From positions 1 to 51,416 of the forward strand of contig NZ_SSXE01000048.1 of NCBI RefSeq assembly GCF_021699195.1: 51,416 nucleotides of DNA. The letters run 5' to 3'. The translations under genes were made by a program, and so were the position numbers. The notes beneath the pieces are model-generated. The model searched no databases. It saw only the letters and a program-made list of their open reading frames with translations, and was not told the origin of the DNA. How positions within the stretch are numbered: the first letter of the stretch is position 1; every line of letters starts with the position of its first letter. The DNA is from Nonomuraea sp. MG754425 (GTDB lineage: Bacteria > Actinomycetota > Actinomycetes > Streptosporangiales > Streptosporangiaceae). Shown one piece after another: positions 24,789 through 33,534 of the stretch.

Positions 24789-25703
24789 CTACGGCTCAAC
24801 CCTCTCGCGTCCGGTCGTGCGCAAGGTCAGCACCGCGAAGGTCACGGTGAGGAAGAACAGCGCCACGCCCATCGCGGACGCGTACCCGACCTTCTGGTAG
24901 GAGAAGGCGGTGTTGTAGATGGTGATCGGCAGGATGGTGGTGGCCCTGTCGGGCTCGCCCTTGTCGCCCGCCAGCACCTGGACGAGCGCGAACCCGTCGA
25001 AGGCCGCGATGCCCAGGTAGATCCAGCCGACCCGCACGGTGTCGCGCAGCAGCGGCAGCGTGATCGAGAAGAACAGCCGGACGCGGCCGGCCCCGTCCAG
25101 CGCGGCGGCCTCGAAGTAGTCCTTGGGGATGGCGGCCATGCCCGCGGAGAACAGCACCACGTAGAAGCCGACCCCCTGCCAGACCATGACCGCGATGATC
25201 GACCACAGGGCGAGGTCCGGCTCGATGAGCCAGCCGACGGGTTCGAGGCCGAACCTGGCCAGCACGCCGTTGACGACGCCGTCCTCGTCGGGCCGGTAGA
25301 CGGCCTGGAACAGCACGCCGACCACGGCCACGGCCAGGACCTGGGGGAAGAAGAACACCACCCGGTAGAAGGCCGACCCCCAGACCCCTCTCATGCCGTC
25401 GCCGCGGGTGCCGCCGCCGAGGTTGAGCAGGAAGGCGAGGAAGAGCGCGATGACGATGGTCACGAGCGGCAGCACCAGCAGCAGGAGCCCATGGTTGCGC
25501 AGCGCCCGCCAGAAGACCTCGTCGGTGAGCAGCCGGCCGAAGTTGTCCAGCCCGACGTACTGGACGATCGAGCTGTAGCCGTTCCAGTTCGTCAGCGAGA
25601 GCTGGAACGCCTGCGCGTACGGGCTGATGACGAAGACCGTGTACAGCGTGAGGGGGACGGCGAGGAACCCGGCGACGAAGCCGTACGTGCGCAGCCGCTC
25701 CAT
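24789..25703 (-). CDS. ngcF: Carbohydrate ABC transporter permease (NgcF/MalF type)
   Basis: 304 aa with six helices and the EAA motif FEAAALDGAGRVRLFFSITLPLLRDTVRVGW. The first helix (GFLAVPLTLYTVFVISPYAQAF) and SLTNWNGYSS are typical of MalF-group proteins. It starts 3 bp after the binding-protein stop and abuts the NgcG gene. No ATPase gene is in the operon; the Streptomyces Ngc and Das systems use the shared ATPase MsiK encoded elsewhere, and the same is inferred here. Confidence 0.86.
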   Translation of the reverse strand: MERLRTYGFVAGFLAVPLTLYTVFVISPYAQAFQLSLTNWNGYSSIVQYVGLDNFGRLLTDEVFWRALRNHGLLLLVLPLVTIVIALFLAFLLNLGGGTRGDGMRGVWGSAFYRVVFFFPQVLAVAVVGVLFQAVYRPDEDGVVNGVLARFGLEPVGWLIEPDLALWSIIAVMVWQGVGFYVVLFSAGMAAIPKDYFEAAALDGAGRVRLFFSITLPLLRDTVRVGWIYLGIAAFDGFALVQVLAGDKGEPDRATTILPITIYNTAFSYQKVGYASAMGVALFFLTVTFAVLTLRTTGRERVEP

Positions 25704-25706
25704 CGG

Positions 25707-27155
25707 TCACCGGTTCCGCGTCTGCTTGGTGACCGAGTCGTCCTTCTTGACGTCGTCGGCCTTCTTCTGCATGCGCGCGCAGAACTCGTCCGGGGTGATC
25801 CGGCCGGCCATGACGACGTTGATCTGCTCGGTGCCGTAGTCGAACAGCTCCTTGTACCAGCCCTCGAAGCGGGCCTCGGTGATGATGTTCTGGCCCGCCC
25901 GGTCCTGGGCGCGGGCCGCGCTCTTGAGGCCGGCGGGCAGGTCGACGCCCTCGGCCGCGCCGTTGACGACCGTGACGTTCTTGGTCAGCTCGGTGAACCT
26001 GCGCGCGCCTTCCTTGGAGAGCATGAGGCGCAGGTACTCGAGGCCGCCCTGCGGGTTGCGCCCCTTGGCGGCGACCACGAAGTTCTCGCCGACGCCGACC
26101 TGGATGGCGCCGTACGGCATCGCGTCGGAGCCGGTGACCTCGGGGATGGGGGCGATGGCGTACTCGAAGTCTTCTGGTGTGTCCTTGGCCATCTCGTTCT
26201 CGACCCAGGAGCCGACCGGGTAGAACAGCACCTTGTTCTGGAGCTGCTTGATCTGGGTCTGGGTGTGGTCGAGGCCGAAGTACGCCTTGTCGCCGTAGGT
26301 GGCCTGGACCTCTGCCCAGACGGTGACCGCCCGCTTCATCGGCCCGGCGGTCCAGGCGTTGTCCACCAGGTTGTCGATGTCGAGGATGACCTGGTTGCCG
26401 CCGATCTTGGCGGCGGTGTAGAGGACGTTCCAGAGCTGGTAGTACGGCCCCTTCTGCCCGGGGTAGGCGAACAGCAGGACGCCCTCCCCCTTGGCCGTCT
26501 CCCCCAGCGCCGTGAACTCCTGCCAGGTCTCCGGCACCTTCCAGCCCTTCGCGGCGAACAGCTTGGCGTTGTACCACAGCGCGCGGTGCGAGACGGTGTA
26601 GTTGAGCACCAGGTCCTTGCCGGTGACCAGGGCGTTGTCGAGCACGGCGGGGGTGACGGTGTCGCGCACCTTCCTGGCGGGGTCGTCGATCGAGGGGGCG
26701 TCGAACAGCGGGGCCAGGTCCGCCAGGTGCCCCTCGGCGGCCAGCGCGGCCAGGTCCATCGACTTGGGGCCCGAGTTGTTGATGACGTCGGGCGCGTCGC
26801 CGCCGATCAGGCGCGGGCGGAGCTGGGTGCCGATCTCCTGGGTGGCGGTGTGCTTGATCGTGACGCCGGGGAACTCCTTCTTGTAGAGCTCCTCGTGCAC
26901 GGTCCTGGCGTACGCGTCGCCGTAGCCGCCGCTGAAGATGACCACTTCGAGGGGTTTGGCGGCGTCCACGCCGAACGGGTTCGCCGGGTTCGCGGAGGCC
27001 GGGAGCGAGGCGGCGGGGCTGGCCAGGGGCGCGCCCGCCCCGGTGCCGGCGGTGGCGCAGGCGGCGAGCAGCCCCGCGCCGGGACCGGCGGCCAGCGCGG
27101 TCATCGCGATCCTGCGCATCAGTTGACGCCGAGTGATGTCGCCCGGGTGGGTCAT
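25707..27155 (-). CDS. ngcE: NgcE-like sugar ABC transporter substrate-binding lipoprotein
   Basis: 482 aa. The N-terminus has a twin-arginine-like RRQLMRR and a lipobox, LLAAC. The core matches what I know of the N-acetylglucosamine/diacetylchitobiose-binding NgcE proteins: FSGGYGDAYARTVHEELYKKEFPG, then TQEIGTQLRPRLIGGDAPDVINNSGPKSM, KVPETWQEFTAL, and LNHTQ-like GLDHTQTQIKQLQNKVLFYPVGSWVENE. CAGGAG lies before ATG 27155. A palindrome (27169-27185) directly upstream suggests control by a sugar-sensing repressor. The exact sugar is not proven by sequence alone. Confidence 0.85.
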   Translation of the reverse strand: MTHPGDITRRQLMRRIAMTALAAGPGAGLLAACATAGTGAGAPLASPAASLPASANPANPFGVDAAKPLEVVIFSGGYGDAYARTVHEELYKKEFPGVTIKHTATQEIGTQLRPRLIGGDAPDVINNSGPKSMDLAALAAEGHLADLAPLFDAPSIDDPARKVRDTVTPAVLDNALVTGKDLVLNYTVSHRALWYNAKLFAAKGWKVPETWQEFTALGETAKGEGVLLFAYPGQKGPYYQLWNVLYTAAKIGGNQVILDIDNLVDNAWTAGPMKRAVTVWAEVQATYGDKAYFGLDHTQTQIKQLQNKVLFYPVGSWVENEMAKDTPEDFEYAIAPIPEVTGSDAMPYGAIQVGVGENFVVAAKGRNPQGGLEYLRLMLSKEGARRFTELTKNVTVVNGAAEGVDLPAGLKSAARAQDRAGQNIITEARFEGWYKELFDYGTEQINVVMAGRITPDEFCARMQKKADDVKKDDSVTKQTRNR

Positions 27156-27168
27156 GACGGCTCCTGAA

Positions 27169-27185
27169 TTAGGAAAGTTTCCTAA
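27169..27185. promoter_or_regulatory. ROK-type palindromic operator upstream of ngcE
   Basis: TTAGGAAAGTTTCCTAA is a perfect palindrome around a central G, 14 bp upstream of the ngcE start. It resembles operators of ROK-family sugar repressors in actinomycetes. No ROK gene is in the window. Confidence 0.72.
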
Positions 27186-27299
27186 ACGTTTGCCCGCAAC
27201 GTATGGACGGCCTCCGACGCCCGTCAAGAGGGTGCGGGCGAGACGTGACCTTGCCGTGACGCCTTGCCCCGAACGAGGTTCGGGACGCAGAGTGGTCGC

Positions 27300-28538
27300 A
27301 TGATCGAGGAGTACGCGGACCGGGTGTGGCGGGGCGAGGCCGACGACGACATCGTCGAGGCGGGCATGGCGGGCCAGGGCGTCCAGCCGATCGCCGGTGG
27401 GGTGGGCTGGTGGCCCGGCTTCGGGAACGTCATCACCTTCGAGACCGGGGGCGAACTGGTGCTGTTCGACACCAGCAGCCCGTTCTCGGCGGCACAGCTC
27501 CACGAGGACGTACGGCGCTGGACCCGGGCCCCGCTGACCACCGCCTTCTACTCGCACGGGCACATCGACCACGTGTTCGGCACCGGGCCGTTCGAGGAGG
27601 AGCAGGGCGCGGCGCGGGCCACGGTCTACGCCCACCGGGCCGTGGCCGACCGGTTCGAGCGGTACCTGCTGACCGGCGGCTACAACGCGGTGATCAACCA
27701 GCGGCAGTTCCGGGCCCCGAACCTGCGCTGGCCGACCTCCTACCGCAACCCCGACGTCACCTACACCGACGCGCTGACCGTGCGCCGCGGCGACCTGACG
27801 TTCGACCTCGTGCACGCCAAGGGCGAGACCGACGACGCGACGATCGGCTACGTCCGCGAGCACCGGCTGCTGCTGCCCGGCGACCTGTTCATCTGGGTGA
27901 CGCCCAACTGCGGCAACCCGCAGAAGGTGCAGCGCTACCCCAGGGAATGGGTGCACGCGCTGCGGCTGATGGCCGCCATGGACGCCGAGATCATGCTCCC
28001 CAGCCACGGCGCGCCCGTCTTCGGGGCCGGCCGCATCCGGCAGGCGCTGCTGGAGACGGCGCAGTGGCTGGACTCGCTCGTCACGCAGACGCTGGAACTG
28101 CTCAACGCGGGCGCCCGGCTCGACGAGATCGTGCACTCCGTACGCCCGCCCGCGGACCTGGCCGGCCGCCCCTACCTGCGGGCCCGCTACGACGAGCCGG
28201 AATTCGTGGTGCGCAACCTCTGGCGGCTCTACGGCGGCTGGTACGACGGCAACCCGGCCAACCTCAAACCCGCCCCCGACGCGGTGCTGGCCGGCGCGCT
28301 GGCGCAACTCGCGGGCGGCCCCGCGGCGCTCGCGGACGCCGCGCTGCAAGCCCTGTCGGGCGGGGACGAGCGGCTGGCCGGGCACCTCGCGGAACTGGCC
28401 GCCCTGGCGGCCCCCGACGACGCGGGCGTGCACCGCGTGCGCGCGGAGGTCTTCTCCGCCAGGGCGGCGAACGAGCTCTCCCTCATGGCGAAGGGCGTCT
28501 TCACCTGGGCGGCCGAGGAGTCCAGGGGACGTTCCTGA
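27300..28538 (+). CDS. MBL-fold hydrolase with alkyl sulfatase dimerisation-like region
   Basis: The metallo-beta-lactamase signature SHGHIDH gives zinc ligands H86, H88, D90 and H91. LPGDLF and LPSHGAPVFG supply later metal-binding Asp and His. The region from about residue 255 on is helical (ETAQWLDSLVTQTLELLNAG...LYGGWYDGNPANLKP), as in the alkyl-sulfatase dimerisation domain. Family members cleave sulfate esters or other esters; the substrate is unknown. ATG 27300 is chosen, and the weak ribosome site leaves it a little uncertain. It diverges from ngcE and converges on the anti-sigma gene 6 bp away. Confidence 0.84.
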   Translation: MIEEYADRVWRGEADDDIVEAGMAGQGVQPIAGGVGWWPGFGNVITFETGGELVLFDTSSPFSAAQLHEDVRRWTRAPLTTAFYSHGHIDHVFGTGPFEEEQGAARATVYAHRAVADRFERYLLTGGYNAVINQRQFRAPNLRWPTSYRNPDVTYTDALTVRRGDLTFDLVHAKGETDDATIGYVREHRLLLPGDLFIWVTPNCGNPQKVQRYPREWVHALRLMAAMDAEIMLPSHGAPVFGAGRIRQALLETAQWLDSLVTQTLELLNAGARLDEIVHSVRPPADLAGRPYLRARYDEPEFVVRNLWRLYGGWYDGNPANLKPAPDAVLAGALAQLAGGPAALADAALQALSGGDERLAGHLAELAALAAPDDAGVHRVRAEVFSARAANELSLMAKGVFTWAAEESRGRS

Positions 28539-28544
28539 GCACGC

Positions 28545-29453
28545 TCAGTCCCGCCACCAGCCGGACGGGTCCGGAGGGCGGATCCTGGGCAGGGAGCCCT
28601 CGGGCACGTCGGCGGGGGCGTCGACGGAGACGGTGACGGCGTCGGAGGCGATCCGGCGCACGCTGCCGACCGGCCAGCCGTCCCGCACGTGCGCCGCGTC
28701 CACGTCGTACCCGCTGCCGCTGCCGTCCGGGGCGCGCCACATCACCACGTACCCGACCTTCATCCCGGCCCGCTCCATGTCGGCCCGGACCTGGGCCACC
28801 GGCTTGCCGACCGGCCGGTACCCGTCGATCGGCCCGTTGCCCGGGTCGTACTCGACCACCGCCGAGGTGGCGTAGAGCTCTCCGGGCGCGGCGGGCCTGC
28901 CGATCCCGAAGACGACCTTCCCGGTGAGACCGACGGGCACGGAGACCTTGCCGCACCAGGCCGAGCCGCAGCCCTCCGTCCGCGTGCTGACGGTCACGCC
29001 GGTGCCGCGCGGGAACTCCCCGTCGGTGTGCGGGCCGATCAGCTTGCCCACGTCCTGCGGCGCGACCGGGGCCGCGCGCACTTCGGCGTCCAGCCCGACG
29101 GCCCGGAACGCCTCGGTGAACTCGGCGGCCCCGGCCCCGGGATCGTTGATCTCGACCTCGATGTAGTCCGCGCCGTCCGTGCGCGGGCCCGTTCTGAGCG
29201 AGACGGCGGCGTTGGCGTACTCGGCGGCGGGGCCCGGGGAGGGCGTCCAGACGACGAACGCGGCGGCCAGCCCGGCCACCGCCGCCCCGAGCCCGAGAGC
29301 GCGCCGCACGGGCAAGCGCCGGCGGCGGGCGGGCGCACGCTCGCCGGCCATGATCGACTCCATCAGCGCCCTGGCCCCCGCGCCGGACGCGTCCCCCGCG
29401 GGCGTCGCGGCCAGGTCCTCGTCACGCACGCGGGCGAGATCGGCGATGTTCAC
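28545..29453 (-). CDS. Putative membrane anti-sigma factor
   Basis: 302 aa from GTG 29453, which overlaps the sigma stop by 4 bp (GTGA) with GGGAGC upstream. A ~65-residue cytoplasmic segment with basic PARRRRLPVRR precedes one membrane helix (ALGLGAAVAGLAAAFVVW). The outer part has about 230 residues including two Cys (EGCGSAWCGK). I do not see the ZAS zinc motif (HxxxCxxC) of classic anti-sigma factors. The role is inferred from position and topology. It could instead be a membrane target of the sigma factor. Confidence 0.7.
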   Translation of the reverse strand: MNIADLARVRDEDLAATPAGDASGAGARALMESIMAGERAPARRRRLPVRRALGLGAAVAGLAAAFVVWTPSPGPAAEYANAAVSLRTGPRTDGADYIEVEINDPGAGAAEFTEAFRAVGLDAEVRAAPVAPQDVGKLIGPHTDGEFPRGTGVTVSTRTEGCGSAWCGKVSVPVGLTGKVVFGIGRPAAPGELYATSAVVEYDPGNGPIDGYRPVGKPVAQVRADMERAGMKVGYVVMWRAPDGSGSGYDVDAAHVRDGWPVGSVRRIASDAVTVSVDAPADVPEGSLPRIRPPDPSGWWRD

Positions 29454-30004
29454 AGCTTGCTCCCTTCGAACACGACGGAACGCGGATGACCGGCCCCGGA
29501 CCGCGCCAGGGCGCGGGCGAACCGGTTGCGGGCGCGGTAGAGCCGGACCCGGACCACGTTCGCGGACGTGCCGAGCACCTTGGCGATCTCCGCCGGGCTG
29601 AGTTGCTCCCACGCCACCAGGGCGAGCAGTTCCCGGTCGGTCTCGGGCAGGGCGGCGAACGCCTGCCCCGTCCGGGAGAGCGGATCGGAGCCGGGCGGGA
29701 CGGAAGGCGGCGGCGCGGAGCGCACCGGGCAGGCGGCGAGTTGCGCGCGCAGGGCCGCAGTGCGCCGCTCGTGCCGGCGCTCGCCGCGCCGGTGGTTGGC
29801 CAGCACGTTCCTGGCCACGCCGAAGAGCCACAACCGGGCCTCGTCCCCCTTCGGGACGTCCGCCATCCGGCGCCAGGCCACCGTGAACGTCTCGGCCACG
29901 ACGTCCGCCGCGTCGTCCGGGTCCGGACAGCGGCGTAACGCGTACCCGAGAAGGGGGCGGTACGAGGCGGTGTAGAGCTCCTCGAACCGGGTTTCGGGAT
30001 CCAC
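29450..30004 (-). CDS. ECF sigma factor
   Basis: 184 aa with sigma-2 (FEELYTASYRPLLGYALRRCPDPDDAADVVAETFTVAWRRM, residues ~7-50) and sigma-4 (LPETDRELLALVAWEQLSPAEIAKVLGTSANVVRVRLYRARNRF, ~115-165). GTG 30004 has AAGGGAGGAG close upstream. It is coupled by 4-bp overlap with the downstream membrane protein gene, the usual sigma/anti-sigma arrangement. No extra C-terminal domain is present. The promoter is within the 100 bp upstream; I could not identify a self-recognised site with confidence. Confidence 0.93.
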   Translation of the reverse strand: MDPETRFEELYTASYRPLLGYALRRCPDPDDAADVVAETFTVAWRRMADVPKGDEARLWLFGVARNVLANHRRGERRHERRTAALRAQLAACPVRSAPPPSVPPGSDPLSRTGQAFAALPETDRELLALVAWEQLSPAEIAKVLGTSANVVRVRLYRARNRFARALARSGAGHPRSVVFEGSKL

Positions 30005-30104
30005 TTGGGCTCCTCCCTTGAGTGCGTCAGCACCCCACTCATGTCCGGCGGTTCCGGAGCATTACCGGGCGGGAGGAGCTTTCTCGTCGCCGGCGCGGGC
30101 GGGC

Positions 30105-31322
30105 TCAGCCGAGATGGGCGCGGGTTTCGGCGAAGGCCAGGTCCGTGCCCTCCAGGGCGGCCGCCACGTCCGCCTCCGTGTGCGCGGCCGACATGAACCA
30201 GTTGTGCCACGGGTGGAGGTACACCCCGTGCCGCAGGCAGGCGTCGCTCCAGCGCATCGCCACCGACAGGTCGGCGTCGCCGTCGAAGCTGAGCCACGGG
30301 ATCGTCACCGGACCCGTCTGGTTCACCACGAAGCCATGGGCCTTGGCCTGCGCGTACAGCCCTTCGCGCAGCAGGGTCCCGGCCCGTTCCATGGCGGCGA
30401 TGCCGTCGTCGTCCCGCAGGGTCTCGATGGTGGCCTTGGCCGCGGCCATCGCGACGGCCGAGAACCAGAACGAGCCGGTCGAGTACAACGTCTGGGCCGG
30501 GCCGCGCAGCGCGTCCGTGCCGGTGACGGCGGCGATCGGGTAGCCGTTGGCCATCGCCTTCGACCAGGCCGTCAGGTCGGGACGCACCCCGTACGGCTCC
30601 CACGACCCGCGCAGGTCGATCCGGAAGCCGGCGCGCACGTCGTCGATCACGAGGGCGGCACCGAGCCGGTCGGCCAGGGCGCGGGCGCCGCGGGCGAAGG
30701 CGGGCTCGACCAGTTCCTGGTCCTCGAACGAGTCGTGCCGGAAGGGGGTGACGATGATCGCGGCCACGTCCCCCTCGACGGTCGCCGCCGCGGCCTCCAG
30801 GGACTCCAGGGAGTTGTAGGCGAACTCGACCAGGTCGGCCCGCTCGTTCGGCGTGGTCCCCGACAGGGAGGGCGTGCACCACGGGTCCGCCCCGTGGTAC
30901 GCCCCGTGCGCCATCAGCACCTTCGTCCGCCCCGTGGCGGCCCTGGCGACCATGAGCGCCTGCGTGGTGGCGTCGGTGCCGTTCTTGGAGAACATCGCCC
31001 AGTCGGCGCTCGGCACGGTGTCCACCAGCAGCTCCGCCAGCTCCACCATGATCGCTCCGGGCCCGTTGAGGCAGTCGCCGAGCGCGGCCTGGCGGGCGGC
31101 GGCCTCCTCGACGCGCGGGTGCCGGTGCCCGAGCACGACCGGTCCCCAACTGCACATGAAGTCGATGTACGAGCGGCCGTCGGCGTCCCACTGCCGGCAG
31201 CCCTCGCCGCGCTCGAAGAACTGGGGGTAGCCGGGGGCGAAGAGGGCGGCGTTGAGGTGGCCGTACATGCCGCCGGGGACGACTTTCGCGGCGCGCCGGC
31301 GCAGGTCGGCGTCAAGAGTCAT
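30105..31322 (-). CDS. Class III aminotransferase (HemL/GSAM-like)
   Basis: A PLP fold-type I enzyme most like glutamate-1-semialdehyde aminomutase: SKNGTDATTQALMVARAATGRTKVLMAHGAYHGAD is the GSAM-like phosphate/substrate region, VIDDVRAGFRIDLRG holds the PLP-binding Asp, and WSKAMANGYPIAAVTG has the Schiff-base lysine. As a stand-alone member with a sugar kinase and an aldolase around it, it is unlikely to be the haem-pathway HemL. More likely it moves an amino group on a carbohydrate or keto acid. It overlaps the upstream kinase gene by 11 bp. Confidence 0.85.
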   Translation of the reverse strand: MTLDADLRRRAAKVVPGGMYGHLNAALFAPGYPQFFERGEGCRQWDADGRSYIDFMCSWGPVVLGHRHPRVEEAAARQAALGDCLNGPGAIMVELAELLVDTVPSADWAMFSKNGTDATTQALMVARAATGRTKVLMAHGAYHGADPWCTPSLSGTTPNERADLVEFAYNSLESLEAAAATVEGDVAAIIVTPFRHDSFEDQELVEPAFARGARALADRLGAALVIDDVRAGFRIDLRGSWEPYGVRPDLTAWSKAMANGYPIAAVTGTDALRGPAQTLYSTGSFWFSAVAMAAAKATIETLRDDDGIAAMERAGTLLREGLYAQAKAHGFVVNQTGPVTIPWLSFDGDADLSVAMRWSDACLRHGVYLHPWHNWFMSAAHTEADVAAALEGTDLAFAETRAHLG

Positions 31323-32250
31323 GGAGGTTTCCCTGGTCGAGGAGGCTGAGGGTGGTGGCGAGGTCGGTGAGGCCGGCGTCGGAGCCGAGGCCGGTGGCGA
31401 CGCGGGCGGCGGCGGCCGTGCCCCAGCGGGCGGCGGTGGGCACGTCCCGGCCGTGGAGGAGGGCGGTGAGGAAGCCCGCGCAGTAGGCGTCGCCGCAGCC
31501 CGTGGTGTCGGACACCTCGGTCTTCAGCGCCGGCACGTGCTCCGTCCCGTCCGCGGTGACGACGAGGCTGCCGGACGCGCCGAGGGTGACGACGACGCCG
31601 CGCGGCCCGTCGGCGAGCAGCGCCCGCGCGGCGGACTCGACGTCGGCGGCCCCGGTCATGCCCAGGGCCTGGGCCTCGTTCGGCAGGACGAAATCGACGT
31701 GCGGGAGGAAGGCGCGGGACATCGCCAGCAGGTCCGGCAGCTCGGACAGCAGGTCCATCGTGACGACGGCCCCGGCGGCTCTGGCCTCGTCGAGCAGGGC
31801 GAAGAAGGCCGGGTCGCCGAGGCCGAACGTGACGTCCATGCCGCCGAGGTGGATGCCCCGCGCCGTGCGGATCAGGCCGGGGTCGAGGTCGGCGTAGGTG
31901 ACGCCCAGGTTCGCGCCGGGTACGTGGAAGCTGGGACGCCCGCCGTCGGGCCTGATGGGCAGGATCGAGGCCGCGGTCTGCTCGCCGGCCCTGCGGACCA
32001 GGCGGGAGGTGTCCACGCCGCGTCTGGCCAGCACCATGAGCAGGAGGTCGCCGAGCTCGTCGTCGCCGACGGCGCCCATGGTGACCACGTCGGAGCCCAG
32101 TTTGACCAGGTCGACGGCCGTGCCCGCGGCGGCGCCGGCGGCGGTCAGCCGGATCTGGTCGACCAGTACGGTGTCCTGGCCCTCCGGGAGGTGATCGACG
32201 GGTCTGGCGAGGATGTCGACGATGTGCACGCCGACTGTGACGACGGTCAT
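31312..32250 (-). CDS. PfkB-family sugar kinase
   Basis: 312 aa ribokinase-like. GGMDVTFGLGDP and MDLLSELPDLL are in the nucleotide half; the PfkB signature 2 appears as DTTGCGDAYCAGFLTALL with the catalytic Asp of GCGD, and VTLGASGSLV precedes it. The N-terminal 'LTAAGAAAGTAVDLVKLGSDVVTMGAVGDDELGD' is signature 1. The substrate is a sugar, sugar alcohol or nucleoside by family; not resolvable here. First gene of a minus-strand pair with the aminotransferase, divergent from a TetR gene. Confidence 0.88.
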   Translation of the reverse strand: MTVVTVGVHIVDILARPVDHLPEGQDTVLVDQIRLTAAGAAAGTAVDLVKLGSDVVTMGAVGDDELGDLLLMVLARRGVDTSRLVRRAGEQTAASILPIRPDGGRPSFHVPGANLGVTYADLDPGLIRTARGIHLGGMDVTFGLGDPAFFALLDEARAAGAVVTMDLLSELPDLLAMSRAFLPHVDFVLPNEAQALGMTGAADVESAARALLADGPRGVVVTLGASGSLVVTADGTEHVPALKTEVSDTTGCGDAYCAGFLTALLHGRDVPTAARWGTAAAARVATGLGSDAGLTDLATTLSLLDQGNLHDS

Positions 32251-32258
32251 GGTTTAAA

Positions 32259-32276
32259 TAGACAGACGTCCGACTA
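32259..32276. promoter_or_regulatory. TetR-type operator in divergent promoter
   Basis: TAGACAGACGTCCGACTA is an imperfect palindrome (7 of 9 positions per half match). It lies in the 56-bp gap between the divergent sugar-kinase and TetR genes, so the TetR protein probably binds it to control both. Confidence 0.62.
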
Positions 32277-32306
32277 AAAAGTCAATGAGTACAGAGGAGG
32301 CGCACG

Positions 32307-32891
32307 ATGCCCAAGATCGTCGATCACGACGAGCGCAGGCGTGAGGTTCTCTCGGCGGCCGGCCGGGTGATCGTCAGGGACGGCATCGACGCCGCCACCA
32401 CCCGCGCCATCGCGAAGGAGGCGGGCTACTCCAACGGCGTGCTCGCCCACTACTTCGCCGACAAGGACGACATCCTGCTCTCGGCGCTGAGCCAGTCGCA
32501 CCAGCGCATCCGGGCCCGGCTGACGGACAAGGTGGCGGGCGCGACCAGCCTGGCCGCGCTGCGCGAGGTGCTGCTCGACAACCTGCCGCTCGACGACGAG
32601 CGGGCGGCCGAGACGCGGCTGGAGGTCAGCTTCTGGAGCCGGAGCCTGGCCTCCGACCGGCTGGCCGAGGTGCAGCGGGCGGAGGCGGGCGAGCTGCGCG
32701 CCGCCGTACGGGAGTTGCTGGCCCGAGCACGGGGGGCGGGCGAGCTGCGGACGTCCGACGACCTCGACGACCTCGCCGAGGAGTTGCTCGCCCTCGTCGA
32801 CGGGCTCAGCCTGCACCTGCTGCTCTACCCGGGACGGCTGACCCGCGCGGACGCCGAACGGATCATGCGGCGGACCATCGACCGCCTCTGA
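32307..32891 (+). CDS. TetR-family transcriptional regulator (BetI-like)
   Basis: The N-terminal HTH reads EVLSAAGRVIVRDGIDAATTRAIAKEAGYSNGVLAHYFADKDDILLSAL (residues ~12-60), where 'SNGVLAHYF' is the BetI/PfkB-cluster variant of the usual GVSxGxxYxHF. The C-terminal domain is a helical ligand-binding bundle, ligand unknown. GGAGG precedes ATG 32307. It sits between the divergent kinase/aminotransferase pair and the class II aldolase, so it likely regulates them in response to the catabolised compound. Confidence 0.92.
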   Translation: MPKIVDHDERRREVLSAAGRVIVRDGIDAATTRAIAKEAGYSNGVLAHYFADKDDILLSALSQSHQRIRARLTDKVAGATSLAALREVLLDNLPLDDERAAETRLEVSFWSRSLASDRLAEVQRAEAGELRAAVRELLARARGAGELRTSDDLDDLAEELLALVDGLSLHLLLYPGRLTRADAERIMRRTIDRL

Positions 32892-32910
32892 TGGGCTAAA
32901 TTCCACACAT

Positions 32911-33534
32911 ATGAGCCTTCGCGAGCAGTTGTGCGAGTACGGTCGCCGCGCCATCGAGCAGGGCCTGGTCATCGGCACCTCGGGCAACCTGAGCGTCCGC
33001 ATGGGCAACCTGGTCGCCGTCACGCCGTCGGGGATCGCGCTCGACCGGCTGACCCCGGAGACGTGCCCGCTGGTGGACCTGACCGGCCGGGTGGTCGAGG
33101 GCGAGCTGCGCCCGTCCAGCGAGACCCCCATGCACCTGGCCATCTACGAGAGCACGGACGCCCAGGCCATCGTGCACACCCACTCCGTGTTCGGGACGGT
33201 GGTGGCCACGACCATGACCGAGCTGCCGCCCGTGCACTACAACGCGCTGCTGCTGGGCGGGGTGGTGAAGGTCGCCGGGTACGCCACGTACGGCACCCCC
33301 GAGCTGGCCGCGAACGTACGCGCGGCGCTGGAGGGCAAGCGCGCCGCGCTGATGGCCAACCACGGCGGCGTGACGATCGGCGCCACGCTGGAGGAGGCGT
33401 TCGAGGCCACCCGGCTGCTGGAATGGCTCTGCGAGGTGTACGTGCGGGGGCTGAGCGTCGGCAGGCCGGCCGTCCTGACGGAGGAGCAGCTCGCCGCCGT
33501 GGTCGAACGGGCGCTCAACCCCCCGCCGCTATGA
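32911..33534 (+). CDS. Class II aldolase (fuculose-phosphate aldolase family)
   Basis: 207 aa. Zinc-site residues are visible: HTH (H89, H91) and H151 in NHGG. The acid/base E71 is in SSETPMH; TSGNLSVR is the phosphate-binding turn. The family cleaves sugar phosphates to glycolaldehyde- or lactaldehyde-type products plus DHAP, or decarboxylates hydroxyacids. A TAAATT box at 32897-32902 lies about 9 bp before the ATG, so a leaderless message is possible. It is 19 bp after the TetR stop and overlaps the convergent DUF885 gene by 6 bp. Confidence 0.9.
   Translation: MSLREQLCEYGRRAIEQGLVIGTSGNLSVRMGNLVAVTPSGIALDRLTPETCPLVDLTGRVVEGELRPSSETPMHLAIYESTDAQAIVHTHSVFGTVVATTMTELPPVHYNALLLGGVVKVAGYATYGTPELAANVRAALEGKRAALMANHGGVTIGATLEEAFEATRLLEWLCEVYVRGLSVGRPAVLTEEQLAAVVERALNPPPL

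Noticed and set aside
23658..27167. A very long open frame on the plus strand over the ngcEFG operon
   Set aside because: The opposite strand encodes four well-recognised proteins there. High GC makes long antisense frames common, and the plus-strand product is low-complexity with no domains.
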